The translations under genes were made by a program, and so were the position numbers. The notes under the pieces are model-generated. The model made no database searches. It was not told the DNA's origin and was given only the letters and a program-made list of their open reading frames with translations. Below are positions 51,601 through 58,275 of a DNA stretch of 64,000 nucleotides, piece after piece. The stretch covers positions 62,001 to 126,000 of the forward strand of contig JAVJSD010000014.1 in assembly GCA_040219575.1 (NCBI GenBank), written 5' to 3'. Every line of letters begins with the position of its first letter. Position 1 is the first letter of the stretch. This stretch comes from JAVJSD01 sp040219575 (GTDB lineage Bacteria > Planctomycetota > Planctomycetia > Pirellulales > Pirellulaceae).

Positions 51601-53291
51601 CACTGATGGCAAAAAGTCACCTTCCGACGACTTACTTGAATAACACCAAGAGTTTGCAGTTCTGTTGTGGCTTTCTCCTGTCGCTCGATAAGTTGCGCTG
51701 GCGCGGTCAGTTCAGCATGCTCTTCCATGTAGCGGACAAGCGTGTCGAGTAGCGCGTCCCGTTCCGTGGCAGTGATCCCCGCTTTTTCAACTTCGATACG
51801 GCGATTACGCCAAAACTCGCGCATCAGCCCTGTGGCTGAATCGAAATCCGGCGAAGGCTCTCCAGCTAGGACGATTTCTGACCACATGGCAAGGTTTTGC
51901 ACTGTGCGCAACAGTGAACGCCGCGTTGGCGTCAATCGGCCCGGATCAAGCCCGCAGAGTTCGACAGTTTCCTTTACTGCGAGGTCTGGCAATTCTTGAA
52001 CCTCGACTTCCTGAACCTGGTCCGCCTTCCTACCACGAAGCCACTGGCGGATTTGCGGATCGTTGTTGAGATCGAATGTTCGGCAGGAAATGAGTACACT
52101 GAGTTTACAACCAAGCTGTCGCAAACTTTTGACCTCCCGGAGGAGCGATTTGCAGACGCCAAGTCCTTCCGCAGAATGTGCACCGGTCCAGCGAAGCGCA
52201 TCGAGTTGATCAAGGATCAACACTCCACGACCGCTCGCCGCAAGCTGTTGCAGACATACTACCGGGGAATCGGGCAGCCCTAAGTCGATGCCGAACTGGC
52301 GAGCGTGGCCACGCGCCGATTTTCGATCCAGTCGAATTGGGATAAAGGGAGTTCCCATCTCGGTCAAGCGTTCAGCAACTGCGTAGAGAACACCGCTTTT
52401 CCCACGGCCTGCCGCCCCATGCAGAATGACGATCTCCGGCGCATCGTCAGCATTCAACTCGTCAATAATCGCTTCTGTTTCCGACCTGGGAATAAGCCGA
52501 CCCGCTGCCAGTTTCGGTCGAATCGAATCAAGGAAGTCTTGGCAGAGTTCGTTGACTTGGAGATAGATGCGATTGTCGGCGGTTAGCCGTCGTACCTGCA
52601 TTTCTTTACTTTGGACGTGCTGGAACACTTCCAAGGCGGTGAGGGTCTTACGAAGGTTGTTTTCGGCGAAGTCCGCGAGGACTGCAATTACAACGTCGGG
52701 ATTTGCGGCAACTGATGTTTCGGCCATGAAGCGTAGGTCGTCATTAGCGTGCCGGTCGTCGCAGGCAAGATGCACATGGGTGCGACGAAGGAAGTCAAAG
52801 GCTTCCGCACGGCCATCGGACGTGTGCGCATCAAGCATCAGACTGCGACACAGGTCCTGGAATGCGTCACGCCGCTTCTTCCCCAAAGCGTTGATTTGAT
52901 GCTGTACAAAGCTCTCCGCATCACCAGAAGAGTCGCGGGCACTCTGGGAAATATCGCGAAGTTCGCTTGCGGGAACTGCCGAGACTAAAGCGAAATCGTG
53001 GTTAGAGCTACGGTTAAGATGGGCCTTCGCAGATCCAAGGACTCCTCGCTGGTCAAGGTCGGCAAGTGACCAGTTGCTCTTGCTGCGGTTGCGTGCCTTG
53101 CACTGCTGGGCTTCGCGACGCCCATCATTCCTTTCAACCCAGAGATCAACTCCGGCTTCATCGTCTCCAATTGCTTCAATAGTTATGGACCGAAGCCGTT
53201 CGTGCAGCAACAGCAGAAGCTGTCGCACTACCCAACGTCCCTCGTATCGGTTTCCCAACTTGTCAGCATAACCGCCGGGCTCAAAGGCCAT
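48654..53291 (-). CDS. Nuclease-STAND NTPase with HEAT-like sensor (Avs-like)
   Basis: 1545 residues in three parts. The first about 200 look like a PD-(D/E)XK endonuclease of the Cap4/DUF4297 or Mrr kind: Y-E-G-R-W (Glu17), G-V-D-L-W-V (Asp49), E-A-Q-Q-C-K-A-R (Lys65), with Gln63 in the usual Glu position. Next is a STAND/NACHT-type NTPase, with Walker A G-A-A-G-R-G-K-S at 292-299 and Walker B V-L-I-L-D-Q-L-D at 357-364. The remaining about 1000 residues are helical repeats of HEAT type with frequent Arg/Leu pairs (for example V-R-R-Q-A-M-F-R-V). This layout is that of antiviral STAND (Avs) proteins, where the C-terminal part senses a phage protein and the nuclease kills the cell. The specific sensor class is not recognisable. 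Starts at ATG with AGGGGA. Single gene, not in an operon. Confidence 0.8.
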   Translation of the reverse strand: MAFEPGGYADKLGNRYEGRWVVRQLLLLLHERLRSITIEAIGDDEAGVDLWVERNDGRREAQQCKARNRSKSNWSLADLDQRGVLGSAKAHLNRSSNHDFALVSAVPASELRDISQSARDSSGDAESFVQHQINALGKKRRDAFQDLCRSLMLDAHTSDGRAEAFDFLRRTHVHLACDDRHANDDLRFMAETSVAANPDVVIAVLADFAENNLRKTLTALEVFQHVQSKEMQVRRLTADNRIYLQVNELCQDFLDSIRPKLAAGRLIPRSETEAIIDELNADDAPEIVILHGAAGRGKSGVLYAVAERLTEMGTPFIPIRLDRKSARGHARQFGIDLGLPDSPVVCLQQLAASGRGVLILDQLDALRWTGAHSAEGLGVCKSLLREVKSLRQLGCKLSVLISCRTFDLNNDPQIRQWLRGRKADQVQEVEVQELPDLAVKETVELCGLDPGRLTPTRRSLLRTVQNLAMWSEIVLAGEPSPDFDSATGLMREFWRNRRIEVEKAGITATERDALLDTLVRYMEEHAELTAPAQLIERQEKATTELQTLGVIQVSRRKVTFCHQCYLDFLIADRAAGTVLIGGCSVLEWLGERDRQSLFRREQLRQLLFLIADEDPARFVSGINELLSDSEVRFHIKQLALEALSQVSPTDTTEALVLALVRDCVWRDLILSLVVRGESRYVTAFGKTGLLHDWLDSGNAEQENDALMLVRSVADRCPELVASICRPLLRRGEEWARQIERTLVRSEPHGEPDVMFRLRLDCARQGALPDHFPWSKIAENNPARAIRMFATCLSKVPDVKSRMFSSSLPLGTVGSPDWRAVGRAARRVPRLTWRLLSAELIRLLIERRRQRANERKRREFKPWEDRIHIPRLLISALRAAGREIARRAPETFLRVADELDGRRSRIIQEVLVSCHAALPPAFADIAVRWLLDDKRRFQCGAGVRHPKWNPATCLIAKQSPHCSDEVFAELETAVHAFRDPEEKRLARWWLEETRDGDFRNKFGAAQYFLLPALDATRRSTETVGRIGVLAEKFSHESEEFFCRPKPQGGGVRSPIDLRMVDHLSDTAWLSLITNGDIPRRGAARWGHSYRQGTVIETSVEMFARDLRTAALREPERFSRLALRLPDAVPPDYLAAIMQSLHVQSPPSEVRDDRRADWSPASATSVQAVLEHIPRSAEAELCCAFCTIIVHRDDIEVSEKIVHRLADLVDHCDPDGDTLHVHCNQRASQCSVQVLEHNAINCVRGLAAHAIAAILFRRPDLLDRFRPEIERLLEDPHPVVRLAAVGICLPVWNLERDSAVHWLVRAASEDRVGACRDACRVFNFAFPAYAHVLCPLIRRMAASPHEDVAEVAAAEMAARWVFFGLFDEEVKRCCGGSVPQRKGVAKAAAQLVTTLDYSEPCRTLLARYFDDSEEQVRRQAMFRVDQLLRFPETAPFLHKLAISSAFRDRPEQLLRALEQHPESLVPFSDVIFDACKNLCGELDSLEVKGTRPMSYAGEEISPLLLRLYEQAEGSERLHVRRRCLDAWDALLEHRVGNVWSLTKQLSQ

Positions 53292-53504
53292 GGTTCCCCT
53301 GCTTCCGTGACACAGTAGATATGCTTCGACACTCCCTCAGCCACCGGCACCCGGTTCGCCCCCATCTGCGTACGTTGATTGTGCTGGTCATACCGCTTTG
53401 CTGCAAGAATTCGTCCGGCTCAGTCTAGTCCCAGGGTGTCCCCATTGACAACGCCCGCGGTCCGATTATGCGACCCGGGGGCGTCGAACTTTCGCTGTTG
53501 CCGA

Positions 53505-54542
53505 TCAAATCGCAAACGGCTTGGCCGTCTGCCACTTGTTGTCGGCGAGCCACTTCTTCGTGGCCGGCAGCGAGGCGTACACGATCCGCTCGCCGTCGCG
53601 AATCACCTGGCCGGTGAACCGACCGGGCTGGACCGTCTCGATCGACAAGCCGGCGGTGGACTCGTCACAGGTGAGCATCAACTGCTCGTCAAGCAGGTCG
53701 CGCACCGTCGCCCTGGCTCGCTCGTCTTCCTGGCGGGCGATCTCGGCGATCACCGATTCCAGTTCGTCGAGCGAACCGATGTCGTCCGGCAGCGGCGTAC
53801 GCGATGCCGGCACTGCGGCGCGCTCGCCCTTGAGTTGCGCGACGCGAATCGCCAGCGACCCGTAGCACTCACGGATCAAGCACGGCCACACGCTCCGCCA
53901 GTAGGCATGGGACGGAGCACGCTCGACACCGACTACCTGGTCGTCGACCAGGATGATCGCGCCGATCTGTCGCGGCACGCACTCGAATTCGGCGACGAAC
54001 TCGTCCAGCTCCTTCTGGAAGTGCTTGAGGAAGAACTCCAAGTGGCCAGCGGCCTGGAGTCCCATCTCCCGGTTGAACAGCGAAATGGCTTCCCACAGCT
54101 TGTTGAAGCTCGTCTCCTGCCGGACCTCCAGCGCTCGCTCCCGCAGCGCGTACGGGAGAATCAGCATCCGGTACGATCCGCGCTGGATGAAGCCGCCCTG
54201 CGACTGCTGGATGCACATCGCCGTGTCGAACGACCGCTGGCCGGCCGATCGAACCACGCCGGCATGCGCCATGGCGTGGTCCTGAGCGGCCTGCTTGACG
54301 ACGTAGCCGGCGTGGCACGGGACGATCAGCACACAGTCACCCGGGTTGCGGAATCCAAGCGTTCCGTAGCTCGTCGTGAACACCTCGGCCTCGCCCTCGA
54401 CGGGCGAGACGAAGCGATCGTCGGAAAGCTCACTCACCAGCGGAATGACCTGCATGTAGCCGACGCTCTGGATGCGGCCCGGCGTGCAGCCGTGCAGCAC
54501 GTCAGCCACGCGGATCGTCTTCTGTCGGTTACGAAACACCAT
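53505..54542 (-). CDS. Possible ARPP-like domain protein
   Basis: 345 residues. G-R-I-Q-S-V-G-Y-M-Q-V-I-P-L near the N-terminus, T-T-S-Y-G-T-L-G-F-R-N-P, and A-Q-D-H-A-M-A-H resemble ARPP-type domains (proteins associated with ADP-ribosylglycohydrolase and rhodanese/phosphatase genes), but the match is loose. The last 130 residues are helical and charged. The gene overlaps the VWA gene by 14 bp, with the VWA gene first, so the two are co-translated. Pairs of this kind occur near TROVE/VWA (Ro-like) RNA-binding genes. Function is unknown. Confidence 0.5.
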   Translation of the reverse strand: MVFRNRQKTIRVADVLHGCTPGRIQSVGYMQVIPLVSELSDDRFVSPVEGEAEVFTTSYGTLGFRNPGDCVLIVPCHAGYVVKQAAQDHAMAHAGVVRSAGQRSFDTAMCIQQSQGGFIQRGSYRMLILPYALRERALEVRQETSFNKLWEAISLFNREMGLQAAGHLEFFLKHFQKELDEFVAEFECVPRQIGAIILVDDQVVGVERAPSHAYWRSVWPCLIRECYGSLAIRVAQLKGERAAVPASRTPLPDDIGSLDELESVIAEIARQEDERARATVRDLLDEQLMLTCDESTAGLSIETVQPGRFTGQVIRDGERIVYASLPATKKWLADNKWQTAKPFAI

Positions 54543-55266
54543 GCTTCACCTCCTCGATGCGTCGCACATCCCGCTTACCTTCCATCGCCGGACGAACCAT
54601 GCCCAACAACGCCGCTGCGCCACGGTCTACATCGGCCTCGAACAGCACCTTCAGCAGGCCCAGTCCGATCGCTTCCGGCTTGTTCACCGGCAGGCCCGCC
54701 ACACTCTCGCTGAGCACGCGGATACCTCGGGCCTCTGCCGCAAACACGGGCGAGAACTGGTGGAACGGCGTCTCGACGCCCATCCGCCGCACCGCCCGCA
54801 CCACTTCGGCAAAGCGCCCGGCCGGCGCGTTCTCGTAGCCGTCTGTAAGCACGAACACCACGTCGGGCTCGCGCTTCAGCAGCGCCACGAGACCGGCAGC
54901 CAGCGACGTGTCGCCGGCCGGCTCGATCAACTCGGCCGCCGGAGCCGCACGTCCGTCGTTCGTCACGATCGTCACCCGCTCGGCCGTCTCGGCCAGCAGG
55001 TCACGCAAGGCCAGAGCGACCGAGATCGGTCGCCGCGCCTGCGTTTCGTGCCCGAACATCGACGCCGAAACGTCCAGCAGGATGCCGGCGTGCTCGAAAC
55101 GCACCAGCAGCCTCTGAGCCGTCGCCTGCGCCTTGCGCAGCAGCTCGTGGATCTGGTCGCGATTCCTTGACGCGCTGGTGAACGGCAAGTTTCGGACCTG
55201 CCTCGATGATTGCAGGAAACGAGCCGGCGTCCGGCCGGTCATAGCGGTCTTGATTGGGCCGTGCAC
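54529..55266 (-). CDS. VWA-domain protein, N-terminus probably missing
   Basis: 245 residues of a von Willebrand factor A domain. The MIDAS motif D-V-S-A-S is at 65-69, with T-D-G-Y-E-N and a Gly-rich segment later. In TROVE-VWA (Ro60-like) proteins about 300 residues precede this domain, and the segment V-R-N-L-P-F-T-S-A-S just before it fits the end of such a region. Here only about 60 residues exist upstream and no good start or ribosome site. The break is close to 55200-55270, where the opposite-strand gene begins, so this is probably an island junction. Confidence 0.65.
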   Translation of the reverse strand: MHGPIKTAMTGRTPARFLQSSRQVRNLPFTSASRNRDQIHELLRKAQATAQRLLVRFEHAGILLDVSASMFGHETQARRPISVALALRDLLAETAERVTIVTNDGRAAPAAELIEPAGDTSLAAGLVALLKREPDVVFVLTDGYENAPAGRFAEVVRAVRRMGVETPFHQFSPVFAAEARGIRVLSESVAGLPVNKPEAIGLGLLKVLFEADVDRGAAALLGMVRPAMEGKRDVRRIEEVKHGVS

Positions 55267-55829
55267 GCCGACTGGTGCTGGGTACCGAGTCGAGAGCAGC
55301 CACCGTGTCTATTACCATTACGCGGCCGGAGGACTTTCGCATCTGGCGACCGAAGGCCCGGATCGAATTATGTCCGGCGCCGAGGAGATCACCACATTGC
55401 CTGACTGGACGCAGACCGGCAGAGGAGCGGCCGCTTTTCCACACCTGGGCCTGCGAAACTGAAGCGCACAAGATCTGGATCGAGCACTGCGAGGCCGCCG
55501 AAGGGATCGAGGACGAGTTCGAGGCCCTCGAATTCCTCCTTGGCGAGTTCTGGACCTACCTCGAAGCAGCGGAGGCCGACAGCCGATTTCGCGACGAGGT
55601 CCCAGCGTTCGCCGCTGAAATCAAATCGATGTTCAACGCTTGGCGATTAACCAATTTTCTCGACGGGGCAGGTCCTGCTGCGCCCATCGACACGATCAGC
55701 TTTGATGACGATGAGTCCGATCCCGAGGAAGTCGAGGAGATCGTTCGGGAAGACGAAATTCAAGTTGCCCGCGATCTACGGCTAGTTGAGCGGGCAAGGG
55801 AATGGCTGCTGGAAGAGAGCGATCGATGA
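55254..55829 (+). CDS. Acidic protein of unknown function (start uncertain)
   Basis: The frame encodes 191 residues; the first about 50 overlap the opposite gene and read as non-coding, so the true protein probably begins farther in or is 5'-truncated. From about residue 65 the sequence is helical with W-I-E-H-C-E-A-A-E-G and F-L-L-G-E-F-W-T-Y-L segments, then a very acidic run (D-D-D-E-S-D-P-E-E-V-E-E). No family is recognised. It is followed immediately by the TOPRIM primase remnant on the same strand. Confidence 0.35.
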   Translation: MGRARRLVLGTESRAATVSITITRPEDFRIWRPKARIELCPAPRRSPHCLTGRRPAEERPLFHTWACETEAHKIWIEHCEAAEGIEDEFEALEFLLGEFWTYLEAAEADSRFRDEVPAFAAEIKSMFNAWRLTNFLDGAGPAAPIDTISFDDDESDPEEVEEIVREDEIQVARDLRLVERAREWLLEESDR

Positions 55830-56261
55830 TTCTTCGCCTATTTGGGGCGTTGGCCGGGTGACGACTACGACGCGAAGAAGGGCCGCCCACGTTACCGGTG
55901 GCCTGACGGCTTCAGCAAAAGCCAAATCGTTTACGGCCTGTCGTTCGCGTTGGAGACGCCAGCGGATCGACCGCTGATCGTCGTGGAGAGCCCCTTTTCC
56001 GTCTTCCACCTCCACCAAGTTGGGCTGCCCAACACCGTCTCCATTTTTGGTTCGTCGCTCAGCGACGAACAGGCGGACATCCTCATTTGCACAGATCGAC
56101 CGCTGATCCTGATGTTCGACGGCGACGAAGCCGGCTTCAAGGGCATGCGCACCGCCGCGGCCAAGCTGATCCGCCACGCGTATGTGTGCGTGAATGAACT
56201 GCCCGAGGGCCGTCAGCCCGATGAGCTTGAACGTAGCGAAATCGCCGATTTGCTTCGGTGA
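55830..56261 (+). pseudogene. TOPRIM domain remnant of a DNA primase-like protein
   Basis: The frame opens directly after a stop codon without its own start, and reads F-F-A-Y-L-G-R-W-P-G-D-D, then R-P-L-I-V-V-E-S-P-F (TOPRIM Glu) and I-L-M-F-D-G-D-E-A-G (the D-x-D). The C-terminus P-D-E-L-E-R-S-E-I-A-D-L-L is complete. It is the end of a CHC2-zinc-finger/TOPRIM primase as found on plasmids and integrated elements; the zinc finger part is gone. It marks another junction between element pieces. Confidence 0.65.
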
Positions 56262-56465
56262 TATCTCGCAGCAGCAAGACACCGACCGGTTTCCGCTCGG
56301 TGTCCTTTTCTATCCGAAGCCATGCGAGGCGACGCGTCGTTCAAATATCTAGTGAACGGGTGTCACCGTGGACAGCATCTGTCCAACCAACACCTTATCA
56401 TTGGGCATTGCTTTCGTTTCACCTGTGTTTGTGAACACTCATCCATTCATCCTCTCCGGCGACCG

Positions 56466-57515
56466 ATGGAACCTAGCTCTCCGCTCCTCCGCCAATGGAT
56501 GCTGCTCAAGCTACTCGCGGCGACGACGCAGGGACGCGCCGTCCGGGAGCTGGCTGACGAAATGAGTGTCAGCGAGAAAACCATCCGCCGCGATCTCGCC
56601 GTGCTGACCGACGCCGGGTTCCCCATCGAAGACAAAACCGGCGAGTTCGGCCGCAAGGCCTGGCGTATCGCCCCATCGTGGAGTCCGTCCCAGATGGCAT
56701 TCACCTTTGACGAAGCTCTCGCGCTCTACCTCGGCCGCCAGTTTCTCGAACCGCTCGCCGGCACGTTGTTCTGGCAGTCCGCCCAGCGGGCGATGAACAA
56801 AATCCGTGCCACGCTGACGCCCTCCGCCCTCCGCTATGTTGATCGGGCCGCCGAGGTCCTCTACCACACGGCCTTCGGCGCCAGCGATTACTCCCGCAAG
56901 GCCGATTTGATCGACGCACTAATGGTCGCCATCGAAGACCGCCATGCTGTGTTCCTGACCTACCGCTCGCAACGCGCCACGGAACCCGTCACCTACGACG
57001 CTTACCCCTACGGGCTCACCTACCATCGAGGTTCCCTGTATCTGGTAGGCCGGGCGCCGCAACACGACGAAATCCGACACTGGAAGGTCGATCGCATCGA
57101 AGTGGTCGAGCCGGCCGAACTGCAATTCTCTCGGCCGTCTGGTTTTAATCTCCGCCGCCATTTCGCCGACTCGTTCGGCATTTGGGACGGCCGCGGTCGC
57201 ATCGCCGTCAGAATCCGCTTCTCGGCAGACGTTGCCCGCTACGTCGAGGAATCCACCTGGCACGCGAGCCAAAAGCTGCAACGTCAACACGACGGCACGC
57301 TGATCGCCACCTTTCGGCTCTCCGCCATCGAAGAGATCAAGTCCTGGATCCTCAGCTTCGGACGCCACGCCGACGTGCTTGGGCCGCCAGAGCTGCGTGA
57401 GGAGATTGCGACGGAATTGCAGACGCTACTGATGAGATACACCTCGACACTGGAACCGCAACTCGACGAACCAACCGACCATATAAGTCGAAGGCACCGG
57501 CCATCGAAACGCTGA
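56466..57515 (+). CDS. WYL-domain transcriptional regulator upstream of cas operon
   Basis: 349 residues. An N-terminal winged helix-turn-helix of the DeoR/HTH_11 type (about 10-60: L-A-D-E-M-S-V-S-E-K-T-I-R-R-D-L), a middle WYL domain with L-Y-L-V-G-R-A-P near 197-204 and the Arg/His-rich face R-H-W-K-V-D-R-I, and the usual C-terminal WCX part. WYL proteins bind nucleic acid or its pieces and often control CRISPR-Cas and defence genes. The ATG at 56466 is chosen over an upstream start at 56322, whose extra 48 residues read as non-coding. It lies 133 bp before cas6 on the same strand. Confidence 0.9.
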   Translation: MEPSSPLLRQWMLLKLLAATTQGRAVRELADEMSVSEKTIRRDLAVLTDAGFPIEDKTGEFGRKAWRIAPSWSPSQMAFTFDEALALYLGRQFLEPLAGTLFWQSAQRAMNKIRATLTPSALRYVDRAAEVLYHTAFGASDYSRKADLIDALMVAIEDRHAVFLTYRSQRATEPVTYDAYPYGLTYHRGSLYLVGRAPQHDEIRHWKVDRIEVVEPAELQFSRPSGFNLRRHFADSFGIWDGRGRIAVRIRFSADVARYVEESTWHASQKLQRQHDGTLIATFRLSAIEEIKSWILSFGRHADVLGPPELREEIATELQTLLMRYTSTLEPQLDEPTDHISRRHRPSKR

Positions 57516-57534
57516 TCCGATTTTCCGAAAAACT

Positions 57535-57565
57535 GTTGGACAACCGCACACATGCACTTCAGAAT
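57535..57565 (+). promoter_or_regulatory. Possible promoter for the cas operon
   Basis: TTGGAC at 57535 and CAGAAT about 18 bp further on resemble -35 and -10 boxes in the WYL-cas6 gap. The match is weak and rests on sequence only. Confidence 0.25.
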
Positions 57566-57648
57566 CAAGCGTCCGATCTTTCGCCACATCGCGGCAAGAG
57601 TCGCTCGTCCCGACAGGCTTCGTGGGCAGTTCTGAACGAGGGTAGGTC

Positions 57649-58275
57649 ATGCACATCGATCTTTCGTTTCGTCTCATTGGTCAGAGTACGATTCCCTCCG
57701 ATCACGGCTACCACCTCTACGCCGCGGTCTCTCGGGTTTCGTCGCAGGCGCACGAGCCGAACGGTATCGGCGTCCATCCGATACGCGGTCGACAAATCGG
57801 CGATCGGCAGATCCAGCTCACCGATTTCAGCCGCCTGACCATCCGCACCGAAGCCGACCACATTTCTCGCTGGCTTCCGCTTGCCGGCAAGCAACTGAAC
57901 GTCGGCGGCCGCCCAATTCGCGTGGGTGTACCGGAAGTCCGCAGTCTCACGCCAACCGTCGCGCTCCGCAGCCGGCTCGTCACTATCAAGGTCTCTTCTG
58001 TCCGTGGCGAGTCACCTGCCCCACCCGACGCAGAGAGTTTCCGCGCTGCCGCTCTCCGTCAACTCGCCTCGCTTGGTATTTCCGACGCGGCCTCGCTTAC
58101 GCTTGGCAAGCGCCGCACGCTGCGCATCAAGGACAAAGAAGTAGTCGGATACGAAGTACTCGTCTCCGAACTCACCGTCGAAGATTCGCTGGTCCTTCAA
58201 GAGCGCGGCCTCGGCGGTCGCCGCCATATGGGCTGCGGGATCTTTGTACCGGTCAACAAGCGAGAGGAGGCGTGA
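57649..58275 (+). CDS. cas6: CRISPR repeat endoribonuclease Cas6 (MYXAN/Cmx6 type)
   Basis: 208-residue Cas6-superfamily protein that would cut pre-crRNA within each repeat. The N-terminal strand has P-S-D-H-G-Y-H-L-Y-A-A-V-S-R (about 16-29), typical of type I-MYXAN Cas6/Cmx6, and the C-terminal Gly-rich loop is E-R-G-L-G-G-R-R-H-M-G-C-G-I-F (near 187-201). Between them are two ferredoxin-like repeats. The start ATG has a GAGGG site. Its TGA overlaps the Cas3 ATG by one base. Confidence 0.9.
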   Translation: MHIDLSFRLIGQSTIPSDHGYHLYAAVSRVSSQAHEPNGIGVHPIRGRQIGDRQIQLTDFSRLTIRTEADHISRWLPLAGKQLNVGGRPIRVGVPEVRSLTPTVALRSRLVTIKVSSVRGESPAPPDAESFRAAALRQLASLGISDAASLTLGKRRTLRIKDKEVVGYEVLVSELTVEDSLVLQERGLGGRRHMGCGIFVPVNKREEA

